Assembly: GCA_024304985.1 (NCBI GenBank) | Contig: JAMWZC010000003.1 | Span: forward strand, 394,611-458,610 | DNA length: 64,000 nt | Origin: Paracoccaceae bacterium | Lineage (GTDB): Bacteria; Pseudomonadota; Alphaproteobacteria; Rhodobacterales; Rhodobacteraceae | Reading direction: 5' to 3' | Shown: one piece after another, positions 27,011 through 35,108 of the stretch | Layout of the letters: each line of letters starts with the position of its first letter | How positions within the stretch are numbered: position 1 is the stretch's first letter | The notes under the pieces: generated by a model | Database searches by the model: none | The model's input: only the letters and a program-made list of their open reading frames with translations | Told to the model about the DNA's origin: nothing | Made by a program: the position numbers and the translations under genes

Positions 27011-28078
27011 TCAGTCGTGCTGGACGAAGGTTGGTCTTACAGGTTCCCCGAGGTCTTCGGTCGCCTCGGCTTCGATCAGGTCGCGTATCCTTTTACGGTA
27101 TACGTTCGGCCCTTTGTCTATGGCAATGCGGATGGGCTTGCGTTTTTGGGGACGTTGTTCCTCCAGATGGATGGCTTCGAGGATCTCCTTGTCCTCGGCG
27201 AAGGCCACGCGGAACATCGCGTCCATCTGATCCGAGGCCGCATCATCGCCCACCGCCGCGTTGCGGATATGCATCCAGTGGTCGATGGTGTAGTCGGCGG
27301 TCACGGGGGTCACGAAGTGCAGCGCGAAGATCCGCACGCCCTTCTGGCGGTCCTCCTCGGGCAGGTTGAGGGCCGCGTCGGCGCTGCCGAAATCGATGAC
27401 GGCGGTGCTGGGCAGATGCAGGTGGTAGTAGTGCCAGCGGTCCACATTGCCGGTGAAGCCGCCGAACTTCTGGAAGAACCCGACGGGCGGCGCGTCCCTG
27501 ATCCAGCGCCATGCGACGATGGATTTGCCGCGCGTGCTGACATGGACGGGCACGTTTTCCGAGGCGGAGCTGCCAAGCGTCGTGGGATGCACGAAGCTGA
27601 CATGGGCCGGATCGACAAGGTTTTCGGCCACGTTGAGGTAATTGGCCCTCAGGTGCAGCGCGTCGCCGTGATGGACATGCCAGGCCGGGTCACTGAATTC
27701 CGGCATGTCGAAGATCTGCGCGGGATCGGCGCGGTCGGGATCGCCCATCCAGACCCAGACGATGCCGTGGCGTTCCTCGACGCGGTAGGCCTCCACATAG
27801 GCGCTGGCGGGAAGATTGTCCTGCCCCGGCACCCGGACACAGGCCCCGGTGCGGTCGAAGGTCATGCCGTGATAGCCGCACTGGATGGTGTCGCCGATGC
27901 GCTTGCCCTTGGAGAGCGGAAGCTGACGGTGCGGGCAGCGATCCTCCAGCGCGACCAGCGCACCATCGCTGGCGCGAAAGATCACGAGCGTTTCATCGAC
28001 AATGGTCAGGGCGCGCATATCGGCACCGAAATCATGAGACCAACCAGCGACATACCAGGCATTTCTGACGAAAGACAT
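27011..28078 (-). CDS. Rieske non-heme iron oxygenase (VanA-like) heading the ABC importer operon
   Basis: 355 aa from the ATG at 28078, preceded by AGGAGGGTGA. Upstream in-frame starts (to 28324) would run through the operator and are rejected. Rieske [2Fe-2S] ligands C48, H50, C67, H70 (CPHRQ and CGYHG). Mononuclear iron triad in DPAHVSFVH (D156, H159, H164 by motif). Length and pattern fit the vanillate O-demethylase/toluenesulfonate monooxygenase group, which demethylate or hydroxylate aromatic acids. No dedicated reductase is adjacent; the FNR at 36065 or the reductase at 41967 might serve. Substrate unknown. Divergent from the MarR gene. Confidence 0.88.
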   Translation of the reverse strand: MSFVRNAWYVAGWSHDFGADMRALTIVDETLVIFRASDGALVALEDRCPHRQLPLSKGKRIGDTIQCGYHGMTFDRTGACVRVPGQDNLPASAYVEAYRVEERHGIVWVWMGDPDRADPAQIFDMPEFSDPAWHVHHGDALHLRANYLNVAENLVDPAHVSFVHPTTLGSSASENVPVHVSTRGKSIVAWRWIRDAPPVGFFQKFGGFTGNVDRWHYYHLHLPSTAVIDFGSADAALNLPEEDRQKGVRIFALHFVTPVTADYTIDHWMHIRNAAVGDDAASDQMDAMFRVAFAEDKEILEAIHLEEQRPQKRKPIRIAIDKGPNVYRKRIRDLIEAEATEDLGEPVRPTFVQHD

Positions 28079-28199
28079 CGTCTCACCCTCCTGTTGTGCC
28101 ACCCTTGCGCAGGGCGGTCTGTGGGGGCCATGTGACGTGTCGCGATCCTGCGACCGATCAACACGGGACTTGACCTTACGTCCATACGGCCCCAAAAAC

Positions 28200-28217
28200 T
28201 TGTTAGCTGTCAAACAA
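28200..28217. promoter_or_regulatory. putative MarR operator at the Rieske/MarR divergent promoter
   Basis: TTGTTAG (28200-28206), CTGT, CAAACAA (28211-28217): a near-palindrome, one mismatched pair. On the minus strand TTGACA (28213-28208) lies inside it and could be the -35 box of the Rieske/ABC operon, so binding would block transcription. The same sequence recurs at 36908-36929 and 36990-37009. Rest of the 263-base gap: nothing else clear. Confidence 0.65.
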
Positions 28218-28341
28218 TTTTTCAGCCCAAAACAGGAAATGGACCCCGGCCGCCTTTCGTGAAACACTGGTGCCCGGAACATGGGCGGACCCGTGACAGA
28301 CCAGAGGCCGGACCGGGGCTGCACCGCAGGAAAGACGACGG

Positions 28342-28770
28342 ATGGACATCGAGAATCGCGACCTGCCGGTTTACCGGCTGGAAGAGCAGATCGGCTTCAA
28401 GCTGCGCCTGGCCAACCAGAAGCATCTTGAGGTCTTTGCCCGGATGATGCCCGATGTGACGCCCACGCAATTCGCCGTGCTGGCCAAGCTGCTGGAAGAA
28501 GACACGATTTCGCAGAACCAGCTGGGCCGTCTGGTGGGGATGGATGCGGCCACGACCAAGGGCGTGGTGGACCGTCTGCGCGCCAAGGGTTTCGTGCGGC
28601 GCACCAAAAGCACCAGCGACATGCGGCGGCTGGAAATCTCGTTGACCGCCGAGGGGCGGGCCTTTGGCGAACAGGCGGTGATGACCGCGTCCGAGATTTC
28701 GGCGGCCACGGCGCAGAACCTGACCCGGCGCGAGCTGGAGCGCCTGCTGGAGCTGCTGGACAAATTGTAA
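28342..28770 (+). CDS. MarR-family transcriptional regulator of the catabolic island
   Basis: 142 aa, one MarR winged helix domain. Seen: an N-terminal dimerisation helix, the recognition segment QNQLGRLVGMDAATTKGVVD, and the wing GFVRRTKSTSDMRRLEISLT with the conserved DxR-type wing residues. AGGAAAG lies about 8 bases before the start. Stands alone on the plus strand between two minus-strand catabolic operons. A repeated palindrome at its own promoter and at the promoters at 36.0-37.0 kb makes it the likely local repressor. The effector would be the ring substrate or an intermediate; that part is inference. Confidence 0.88.
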   Translation: MDIENRDLPVYRLEEQIGFKLRLANQKHLEVFARMMPDVTPTQFAVLAKLLEEDTISQNQLGRLVGMDAATTKGVVDRLRAKGFVRRTKSTSDMRRLEISLTAEGRAFGEQAVMTASEISAATAQNLTRRELERLLELLDKL

Positions 28771-28841
28771 GGGGCGCAGGTTTTCCCCGCGCCTCCGTTC
28801 ATCTTGCCATAAATACTCAAAATCCAACGGTTGCCGCAGGA

Positions 28842-29426
28842 TCAGCGCAGCCCGTCCTTGCCCTCGGCCTCGGCATGGGTCAGCCCGCCGACGCGCGGCA
28901 GGGGACGGCCCGAATCCGTGACGGCAATGGCGACCATGATCTCGCCCGCGCGGGGCGCATCGTTCAGGCGCACTTCGATGCCGTCGAAATGGCTGCGGAC
29001 GTATGCCGCGTCCTTGTGGCCCAGCGGCACGTCCAGCACCTGCCCCGGCCCGCCCATCTTCTTGGACGAGGGCACGAGGGCCGCGCCTTTTTCCACGGCC
29101 GCACGCAACGGTGCGCCCAGTTTGGGGTGCAGGATGGCGGCGGCATGTTCCAGCTCTCCGCCCTCGCCGACCATCGCGGCCTTGCCATAGCTTTGCGCCT
29201 GCGCGGGTGCGATGCCCAGCGCGGCCACGCAGCGCGCGCCCAGAAGGCCGCCCAGTTCCGCGCCGATCTCGATCAGTTCGGACAGGTCCTCGGCATAGCG
29301 CCCGGCAAAGGGGTTTGCGATCACCGCCACGGCCACGGCCTTGCGGGTGGCGGGGCTGATGGCTTTGCCCATTTCGGCATGCGTCTCCTCGACCCAGACG
29401 GCGAGTTTGCGGATATCGGCGCTCAT
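28842..29426 (-). CDS. AA_synth (DUF1185, PF06684) family protein, copy 2
   Basis: 194 aa. Conserved features shared with the next gene: IRKLAVWVEETHAE at the start, VAVIANPFAGRYAEDLSELI, YGKAAMVGEGGELEHAAAIL, ALVPSSKKMG, YVRSHFDGIEVRLNDAPRAG, and the tail GKDGLR. Structures of DUF1185 proteins, as I recall, show a chorismate-mutase-like fold; no reaction is established. Last gene of the operon from the ferredoxin reductase; overlaps the previous copy by ATGA. In this context it may act on a ring-opened or reduced intermediate. Confidence 0.85.
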   Translation of the reverse strand: MSADIRKLAVWVEETHAEMGKAISPATRKAVAVAVIANPFAGRYAEDLSELIEIGAELGGLLGARCVAALGIAPAQAQSYGKAAMVGEGGELEHAAAILHPKLGAPLRAAVEKGAALVPSSKKMGGPGQVLDVPLGHKDAAYVRSHFDGIEVRLNDAPRAGEIMVAIAVTDSGRPLPRVGGLTHAEAEGKDGLR

Positions 29427-30007
29427 CTCAGCCCGTCCTTTCCGGTGATCTGGTCGGTGGCCAGCCCGCCCGCGCGGTTATGGACGCGCGGCCCGGTGGT
29501 CATCACCAGCATGAGCGCCATTTCATCGGCGCGCGGCGCGTCGTTCAGGCCCAGTTCCATCGCGTCGAAATGGCTGCGGACGTAAGAGGCGTTGATATGG
29601 GTAATGGGCACATCGAGCCGCGTGCCGACGCCGCCCACTTTCTTGGTCGAGGGCACGATGGCCATGGCATCGCCAAGCACCTCGCGCATGGCGTAGCCGC
29701 CCGGCGCATGCCAAAGCGCGCCGTGTTCCAGCTCGCCCGCAGCCCCTACGATGGCGCCTTTGCCATAGCCCTCGACCACTGACGGATCACCGCCCAGCAG
29801 GTCCACCAGACGGTTCGCCATGGTCAGGCCAAGGGGTTTGAGGTCTTCCATGAAGGGCTGGATATCCGCGACGTAGGAACCCGCGAAGGGGTTCTTGATC
29901 ACCGCGATCACGGCGGCGCGGCGCAGGGGGGTGGTGGCGCGGGGGCCGCCTTCGTGGAAGACCTCCTCCACGACGCTGGCGAATTTGCGTATCTCGACCT
30001 CAGGCAT
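29423..30007 (-). CDS. AA_synth (DUF1185, PF06684) family protein, copy 1
   Basis: 194 aa from the ATG at 30007, which overlaps the UPF0280 stop by 8 bases (ATGCCTGA); an earlier ATG at 30100 lies well inside that gene. Same landmarks as its neighbour: IRKFASVVEEVFHE, IAVIKNPFAGSYVADIQPFM, YGKGAIVGAAGELEHGALWH, VPSTKKVGG, YVRSHFDAMELGLNDAPRAD and an identical tail GKDGLR. The two are diverged tandem copies of equal length and may form a mixed oligomer. The chemical role is unknown. Confidence 0.85.
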   Translation of the reverse strand: MPEVEIRKFASVVEEVFHEGGPRATTPLRRAAVIAVIKNPFAGSYVADIQPFMEDLKPLGLTMANRLVDLLGGDPSVVEGYGKGAIVGAAGELEHGALWHAPGGYAMREVLGDAMAIVPSTKKVGGVGTRLDVPITHINASYVRSHFDAMELGLNDAPRADEMALMLVMTTGPRVHNRAGGLATDQITGKDGLR

Positions 30008-30866
30008 GTTCGAGGCTCCTTTCCGTTTGGGCCGTGGCCCTGTCTGTGAATGTTCCGACCATGAGGCCCTGACCTTGCAGGACCAGCGCGGCGGCGGCAA
30101 TGGTGCCTGCGTCGATCAGCCGTTGGGCGCGGGCAGCCCCCTGTGACAGCGCGGTGCGGATGTCATCTGCCGATAGCGGGCCGACATGGGTGACGACAAG
30201 CCGCTGGCCCAGATCGCTGTCGGGGTGAAGGTCGCGGGCCGGCTGGCGGGTAATGGCGGGGTGGTCCGGCAGATCGACCGCGTTGGCGATGAGCGTGGCG
30301 GCGGCGTCGGCGGTGGCGGCATTGGGGGCGAGCACGGTGACCGATGAGGCGATGCCGAGGCTGAGGCTGCGCCCGCCCTGCCCCGAGGTGGCGATGCCGC
30401 CGATCCCGTCACCTGCGTGGAGGGTGATATGCCCCGAGATCTGGCCGTCCAGCCCGGCGATGGCGGCGCGGGTGGTTGCGCCGGGGGCCAGATGCAGGGC
30501 GATGTCGCCGCCATTGTTCACATGGGCGCGGGTGAGCGGGGTTGCGGTCAGCATCGCGGCCAGCACCGTATCGGCGACTGATCCTGCGACCGCGGCCATG
30601 GGCGTGATGAAATCGCCCTGCGCCACGCTGGTGCAGGCGTGGTGCATCCGGCGGGCGATCCGCCCCTGCGGGGCGGCCCCCAGAGGGCTGCGCAACAGAG
30701 GCAGTTCGGGGACGAGTTCCGCCAGCACGGTGGCGAAACGGTCGCGGGCGGCGCGATAGGCCGTGCGGGTCGCCTCGCCCTGCCCCTCGGCCATGATCAC
30801 CAGATCAATGGGGCCGTGGTGCAGGTGCAACCGTCCATCCGGCAGCAGGGCGGCTTGTGGCCCCAT
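30000..30866 (-). CDS. UPF0280 family protein with ApbE-like fold; possible flavin transferase
   Basis: 288 aa. UPF0280 landmarks: GPIDLVIMAEGQGEATRTAY, SVAQGDFITPMAAVAGSVAD, AHVNNGGDIALHLAPG, GIATSGQGGRSLSLGIASSV, and NAATADAAATLIANAVDLP. The family belongs to the ApbE-like superfamily; ApbE transfers FMN from FAD to Thr or Ser side chains. The sequence NGGDIA resembles the ApbE NxGGD region. It lies directly after the 6-hydroxynicotinate reductase gene (1-base overlap, TGATG), whose E. barkeri relative has covalent flavin. A dedicated flavinylating role is a strong but untested idea. Confidence 0.8.
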   Translation of the reverse strand: MGPQAALLPDGRLHLHHGPIDLVIMAEGQGEATRTAYRAARDRFATVLAELVPELPLLRSPLGAAPQGRIARRMHHACTSVAQGDFITPMAAVAGSVADTVLAAMLTATPLTRAHVNNGGDIALHLAPGATTRAAIAGLDGQISGHITLHAGDGIGGIATSGQGGRSLSLGIASSVTVLAPNAATADAAATLIANAVDLPDHPAITRQPARDLHPDSDLGQRLVVTHVGPLSADDIRTALSQGAARAQRLIDAGTIAAAALVLQGQGLMVGTFTDRATAQTERSLEHA

Positions 30867-32371
30867 CAGCGCCGTCCCTTGCGGTCGGGCCGCCAGCGGT
30901 AGTTCTGCGGGTCATGCGGGTCGGGCTGGCTGATATTCGGTAGCACCTTGCGGATGGCAGGGGTCAGCACGTCCTCGACCGGTTTGACATGATCCACATG
31001 GCCGCCCAGCGCCGCGTAATCGGCCAGACGCAGGGTGAATTCGATGGGGGCGACCAGTGCTGGCGTGGGGACGTAGCCGAAGGAATTGGTGGGCATGTCC
31101 ATCACATCGGCCATGACGGTGATGCCGCCGCCGGGCCAGACATAAGCCTCGGCCCCGCCGCAGGAGACGTAAGTCAGCGCGTCCTTGACCGAGCGGGTCA
31201 GGCGCACGGGGTTTTCCGTGACGCCTGCACGCAAGCTGCCGCCCGCGCCGCCCATGAACAGCACCGAACAGAGCGAGGGTTCGCAGTTTTCCGCGATCCG
31301 CTCGGCGGTGGCCAGCAGGGAAGGCGTGATATCAGCCGGTTGCGGGATCAGGTTATCATCAAGGATGTAATAGGCCCATTGCTCGCCGGTGGTCGAGATC
31401 ATCAGAAGCCGCAGGCCCGGCCAAGCGACCTTGGGATCGGCGGGTTTCAGGATGGTCAGCGGGTCTTCGACATTGGTGCCGCCCCAGCCGGTGCCGGGAT
31501 CGGCAACCTGAAAGTAACGGCCCGGCGTGGATTTGCGGCCCTTCACCTTGATGCCGGAGGGGCGCATGTCGAGGCCCTTGCCGGCCTCATGCTCGCTCAG
31601 GACGCCGGTGATGTGGTCATCGACGACGACGACCTCGTCCACATGGCCGTGCCATTGCTTGGCGAACATCCCGATGGTGGCCGAGCCGCAGCCGACGCGC
31701 ATCAGCTTTTCCGGCACGCCGTTGATGATGGGGGCCTGACCGGCCTGCACCACGATGGTGACGCCTTCGTCGATCTGCATCTCTACCGCTTCGCGGTTGC
31801 ACAGGCGCATGAGCGCGTCGCAGGTGACGCGGCCTTCCTTCTTGGACCCGCCCGTCAGGTGTTCGACCCCGCCCAGGGACAGCATCTTGGAGCCGTATTC
31901 GGCGGTCATGACATGGCCGATCGCTTCACCATCCACGCGGACGATGGCGCGTTCGTGGCCGATATGGCGGTCGGTGTCGATCTTCACCTTGACCCCGCAA
32001 TAGGAGAAGATGCCCTCGGTCACGACTGTGACCATGTCCACGCCTTCGACCTGCTGGGAGACGATGAAGGGGGCGGGTTTGTAGTCGGGATATGTCGTGC
32101 CCGCGCCCACGGCGGTGACGAAGGTGCGGTTGCCCTGGATCACGTCGCCGTCCCAGTCCTGCGCATTTTCGCCCTGGTCAAGAAAGGCCACGGCCTGCGC
32201 GCCGCCCTGAATGACGGTCAGGGGATCAAGGCGCACCAGTTCGCCGCCGTGATTGGCATAGCGGTCGCAGGCGCCGGTATTGCCATCGGCGATGTAGCAC
32301 ATGACGGGACAGGCATCGCAGCGGATCTTCTCGGATGCGGCCTCGGTCAGGGGGGCGTTGTCGTCAGGCAT
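30866..32371 (-). CDS. hnr: 6-hydroxynicotinate reductase-like iron-sulfur flavoprotein
   Basis: 501 aa from the ATG at 32371, which overlaps the upstream gene by 8 bases (ATGCCTGA). N-terminal cysteines C18, C21, C25 and C35 (CDACPVMC...GAC) suggest an iron-sulfur cluster; more cysteines near 125, 184, 191 and 228 and in NCEPSLCSVL may bind others. Resembles Hnr of Eubacterium barkeri, which reduces 6-hydroxynicotinate to 1,4,5,6-tetrahydro-6-oxonicotinate with ferredoxin and carries covalent flavin plus several Fe-S clusters. Here it sits between a molybdenum hydroxylase and, divergently, an enamidase, the steps before and after. DPGTGWGGT (291-299) is one place to look for flavin attachment. 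The exact ring substrate is uncertain. Confidence 0.8.
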   Translation of the reverse strand: MPDDNAPLTEAASEKIRCDACPVMCYIADGNTGACDRYANHGGELVRLDPLTVIQGGAQAVAFLDQGENAQDWDGDVIQGNRTFVTAVGAGTTYPDYKPAPFIVSQQVEGVDMVTVVTEGIFSYCGVKVKIDTDRHIGHERAIVRVDGEAIGHVMTAEYGSKMLSLGGVEHLTGGSKKEGRVTCDALMRLCNREAVEMQIDEGVTIVVQAGQAPIINGVPEKLMRVGCGSATIGMFAKQWHGHVDEVVVVDDHITGVLSEHEAGKGLDMRPSGIKVKGRKSTPGRYFQVADPGTGWGGTNVEDPLTILKPADPKVAWPGLRLLMISTTGEQWAYYILDDNLIPQPADITPSLLATAERIAENCEPSLCSVLFMGGAGGSLRAGVTENPVRLTRSVKDALTYVSCGGAEAYVWPGGGITVMADVMDMPTNSFGYVPTPALVAPIEFTLRLADYAALGGHVDHVKPVEDVLTPAIRKVLPNISQPDPHDPQNYRWRPDRKGRR

Positions 32372-35108
32372 GTCCAGCCTCCTTGAGGGCAGCGCGCACG
32401 CGGGCGGGGGTGGCGGGCACTTGGGTGATCCGCGCGCCGGTGGCGTGTTTGATGGCATTGAGGATCGCGGGCGCGGTGGGGATCAGGACGTGTTCGCCCA
32501 ACCCTTTCGCGCCGTAGGGGCCATGGGCATCGGGCACCTCGACAATGAGCGTGTCGATGGGGGGCACGTCTCCGATGGTGGGGATCAGGTAGTCATGCAG
32601 GTTTTCGGTCCGGTGGGGGATATATTCCTCCATCAGGGCCATGCCCATGCCCTGGGCGATGCCGCCCTGCACCTGACCTTCGACCAGCAGCGGGTTGATG
32701 GCCTGACCCACGTCATGGGCGGCGGTGAAATGCAGCGGGCGGACACGGCCAAGGGCGGTATCGACCTCGACCACCACCAGATGCGCGGCATAGCCGTATT
32801 GGGCATAGGGTTCGCCCTGCCCGTTCCTGTCCAGCGGTTTGGTGGGGGGATCGTAGGTTTCATTCACCTCAAGCACATAACCTGCGGGGTTGGGGGTCAG
32901 CCGCGCCAGATCGAGGGTGAAGTGCTGTGCGCCATCGGTGACGGTGAGGCCACCGGGGGTGAGGGTGATGGTCGCCTCGGGGCTGGCATTGACTTGCAAG
33001 AGCACGGCGGCCCGCAGCGCCTCGCCCGCGAGACGGGCGGCGTTGCCGGTCACGAAGGTCTGACGGCTGGCCGAGGTCTTGCCTGCGTCCGGGGTGAGGT
33101 CGGTATCGGCCCCGATCAGCGCGATCTGCTGGACAGGCACACCAAAGGCGCGGGCGAAGATCTGCGGGATCACGGTATTGGAGCCCTGCCCGATATCCAT
33201 CGCGCCTTGGTGCAGGACGACCGTGCCGTCGGCGCGCAACCCCGCGCGGATCGTGGAGGGGTTGGGCATCGAGGTATTGCCGCAGCCATACCAGCCCGCC
33301 GCCAGACCGACACCGCGTTTCATCGTGGCATTGGCCGCGTTGAAGGCAGCACAGTCGGCCTGCGCGGCCTTCCATGCGGGGCGCAGGGCCTCGAGGCAGG
33401 GCTTGACGCCGACGCCCTGGGCGAAGACCTGTCCGCAGACCGTGGGCACGCCGTTGTCCAGCGCGTTGAGGATGCGGAAGTCGAGCGCGTCCATGCCCAG
33501 CTTGGCAGCCAGTTCGTCGAACAGGCTTTCCTGTGCAATGGCCGATTGCGGCACGCCGAAGCCACGGAAGGCTCCGGCGGGCACACAATGGGTGTTCACC
33601 GCGCGGGAGGAAGCGCGGTAGTCGGACACCCGGTAAGGCCCCGAGGCATGGACCGGCACGCGGTTCGCGACAGTCGGGCCCCAGGAGGCATAGGCCCCCG
33701 TGTTGAAATCCCCGTCAAAGGTCATGCCCGAGAGGCGGCCATCGGCGCGGGCCCCGATCCGCATCGTGATCTGCGCCGGGTGGCGTTTGGTGGTGGATTG
33801 CATGGATTCGGTGCGTTCATAGGTCATGCGCACGGCGCGGCCCGTTTTCATCGCGGCCAAGGCCAGAAACGGTTGCAACGATACGTCGATCTTGGAGCCG
33901 AAGCCGCCGCCCACCGCCGTGGGCACGATGCGGATGCGGTCGCGCGGCAGGGCGAGGATCTGCATCAGCGCGTCCTGATCCATGACAGGCGCCTGTGTGC
34001 AGGCATGAACCACGACGCGGTTGCCATCCATTTCGGCGAAGCCGGCCTCGGGTTCGATATAGGCATGTTCGACGAAGGCTGTGGTGAAGCGGCCTTCGAC
34101 CGTGACATCGGCGCGGGACAGGGCGGCATCCGCGTCACCGCAGGCGACATGACCACCGCACATGATGTTCTGCGCGCGGCCGGGGTGGAGTTGCGGGGCA
34201 TCGGCGGCCAGCGCGGCGTCCACCTCCATCAGGGCGGGGCGGACATCCCATGTGACGGGGAAGGTGTCGAGGTCCAGCCGCGCCATGGTCGCGGCGTCTC
34301 CGACGACGGCAGCGATGGCCTCTCCCCGGAAGCGGATATGATCGACGGCAAAGACCGGCTGGTCGATGAAGCCGGGGATCACGCCGAAGGCATTGAGGCC
34401 GGGCACGTCAGCGGCGGTCAGGATCGCGTGGATGCCGGGGTTTGCGGCGCGCCAGGCGTCCAGATCGCCAAGGGTGAAGCCCGCATGGGCATGGGGCGCG
34501 CGGATCACGCGCAGGACCAGTGCGCCTGCAGGGGCGACATCATCGCCGAATGCCTCGGCCCCTGTGACCTTGGGCAGGCCATCAAGGCGGCGGATGGTGG
34601 TGCCGACATCGCCCGAGCCTTCCTGCGGCTGCGTGGCCCCTGCCCCCACCACGGCGTCGATGATCTTGCGATAGCCGGTGCAGCGGCAGAGCACGCCGCC
34701 CAGCGCGTCCTGCACCTGCGTGGCGTCGGGCGTGGCCGTGTCGCGCAGGAGTGCGACGGCGGAGACCATCATGCCCGGCGTGCAGATGCCGCATTGCGCG
34801 GCCTGATGCGCCTGAAAGCTGTCCTTGAGCCGGGCGGCATGGGGATCGGTCCTGACCAGACCGGCCAGCGTTTCGACCTGCCGCCCTGCGGCCTGTTGCA
34901 CGGGCATGAGGCAGGCGCAGACCGGCGCGCCATCGACCAGCACGGTGCAGGCGCCGCAATCGCCCGCGTTGCAGCCGATCTTGACGTCGCGCGCGCCCAG
35001 ACGCTCGCGCAGGGCGTGGGAGAGGCGCTCTCCGGGGGCGGGTTCGACCTCGACCACGGTGCCGTTCAGATGGAAGGCGGTGATGGTCTGTGCGCTGTGC
35101 TTATCCAT
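32364..35108 (-). CDS. xanthine dehydrogenase-family hydroxylase, fused [2Fe-2S] and molybdopterin subunits (nicotinate dehydrogenase-like)
   Basis: 914 aa from the ATG at 35108, overlapping the FAD-subunit stop by 8 bases (ATGGATAA). Residues 1-160 are the two [2Fe-2S] domains: plant-type C46, C51, C54, C64, and C106, C109, C141, C143 (CGICTPG, CRCTGYR). From about 170 to the end is the molybdenum-cofactor domain, with GGGFGSKIDVSLQPFLAL in the middle and the catalytic Glu872 in GAKGLGEH. In most relatives these are two proteins. It should hydroxylate a carbon next to a ring nitrogen with water as oxygen source, in E. barkeri nicotinate to 6-hydroxynicotinate. Cytoplasmic, no signal peptide. 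Confidence 0.88.
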   Translation of the reverse strand: MDKHSAQTITAFHLNGTVVEVEPAPGERLSHALRERLGARDVKIGCNAGDCGACTVLVDGAPVCACLMPVQQAAGRQVETLAGLVRTDPHAARLKDSFQAHQAAQCGICTPGMMVSAVALLRDTATPDATQVQDALGGVLCRCTGYRKIIDAVVGAGATQPQEGSGDVGTTIRRLDGLPKVTGAEAFGDDVAPAGALVLRVIRAPHAHAGFTLGDLDAWRAANPGIHAILTAADVPGLNAFGVIPGFIDQPVFAVDHIRFRGEAIAAVVGDAATMARLDLDTFPVTWDVRPALMEVDAALAADAPQLHPGRAQNIMCGGHVACGDADAALSRADVTVEGRFTTAFVEHAYIEPEAGFAEMDGNRVVVHACTQAPVMDQDALMQILALPRDRIRIVPTAVGGGFGSKIDVSLQPFLALAAMKTGRAVRMTYERTESMQSTTKRHPAQITMRIGARADGRLSGMTFDGDFNTGAYASWGPTVANRVPVHASGPYRVSDYRASSRAVNTHCVPAGAFRGFGVPQSAIAQESLFDELAAKLGMDALDFRILNALDNGVPTVCGQVFAQGVGVKPCLEALRPAWKAAQADCAAFNAANATMKRGVGLAAGWYGCGNTSMPNPSTIRAGLRADGTVVLHQGAMDIGQGSNTVIPQIFARAFGVPVQQIALIGADTDLTPDAGKTSASRQTFVTGNAARLAGEALRAAVLLQVNASPEATITLTPGGLTVTDGAQHFTLDLARLTPNPAGYVLEVNETYDPPTKPLDRNGQGEPYAQYGYAAHLVVVEVDTALGRVRPLHFTAAHDVGQAINPLLVEGQVQGGIAQGMGMALMEEYIPHRTENLHDYLIPTIGDVPPIDTLIVEVPDAHGPYGAKGLGEHVLIPTAPAILNAIKHATGARITQVPATPARVRAALKEAGHA

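Noticed and set aside
25103-28135. 1010-codon open frame on the plus strand
   Set aside because: It lies opposite the ABC importer and Rieske genes, all of which have clear motifs. Its translation is rich in His, Gln, Asp and Gly without domains, as is usual for the antisense of high-G+C genes.
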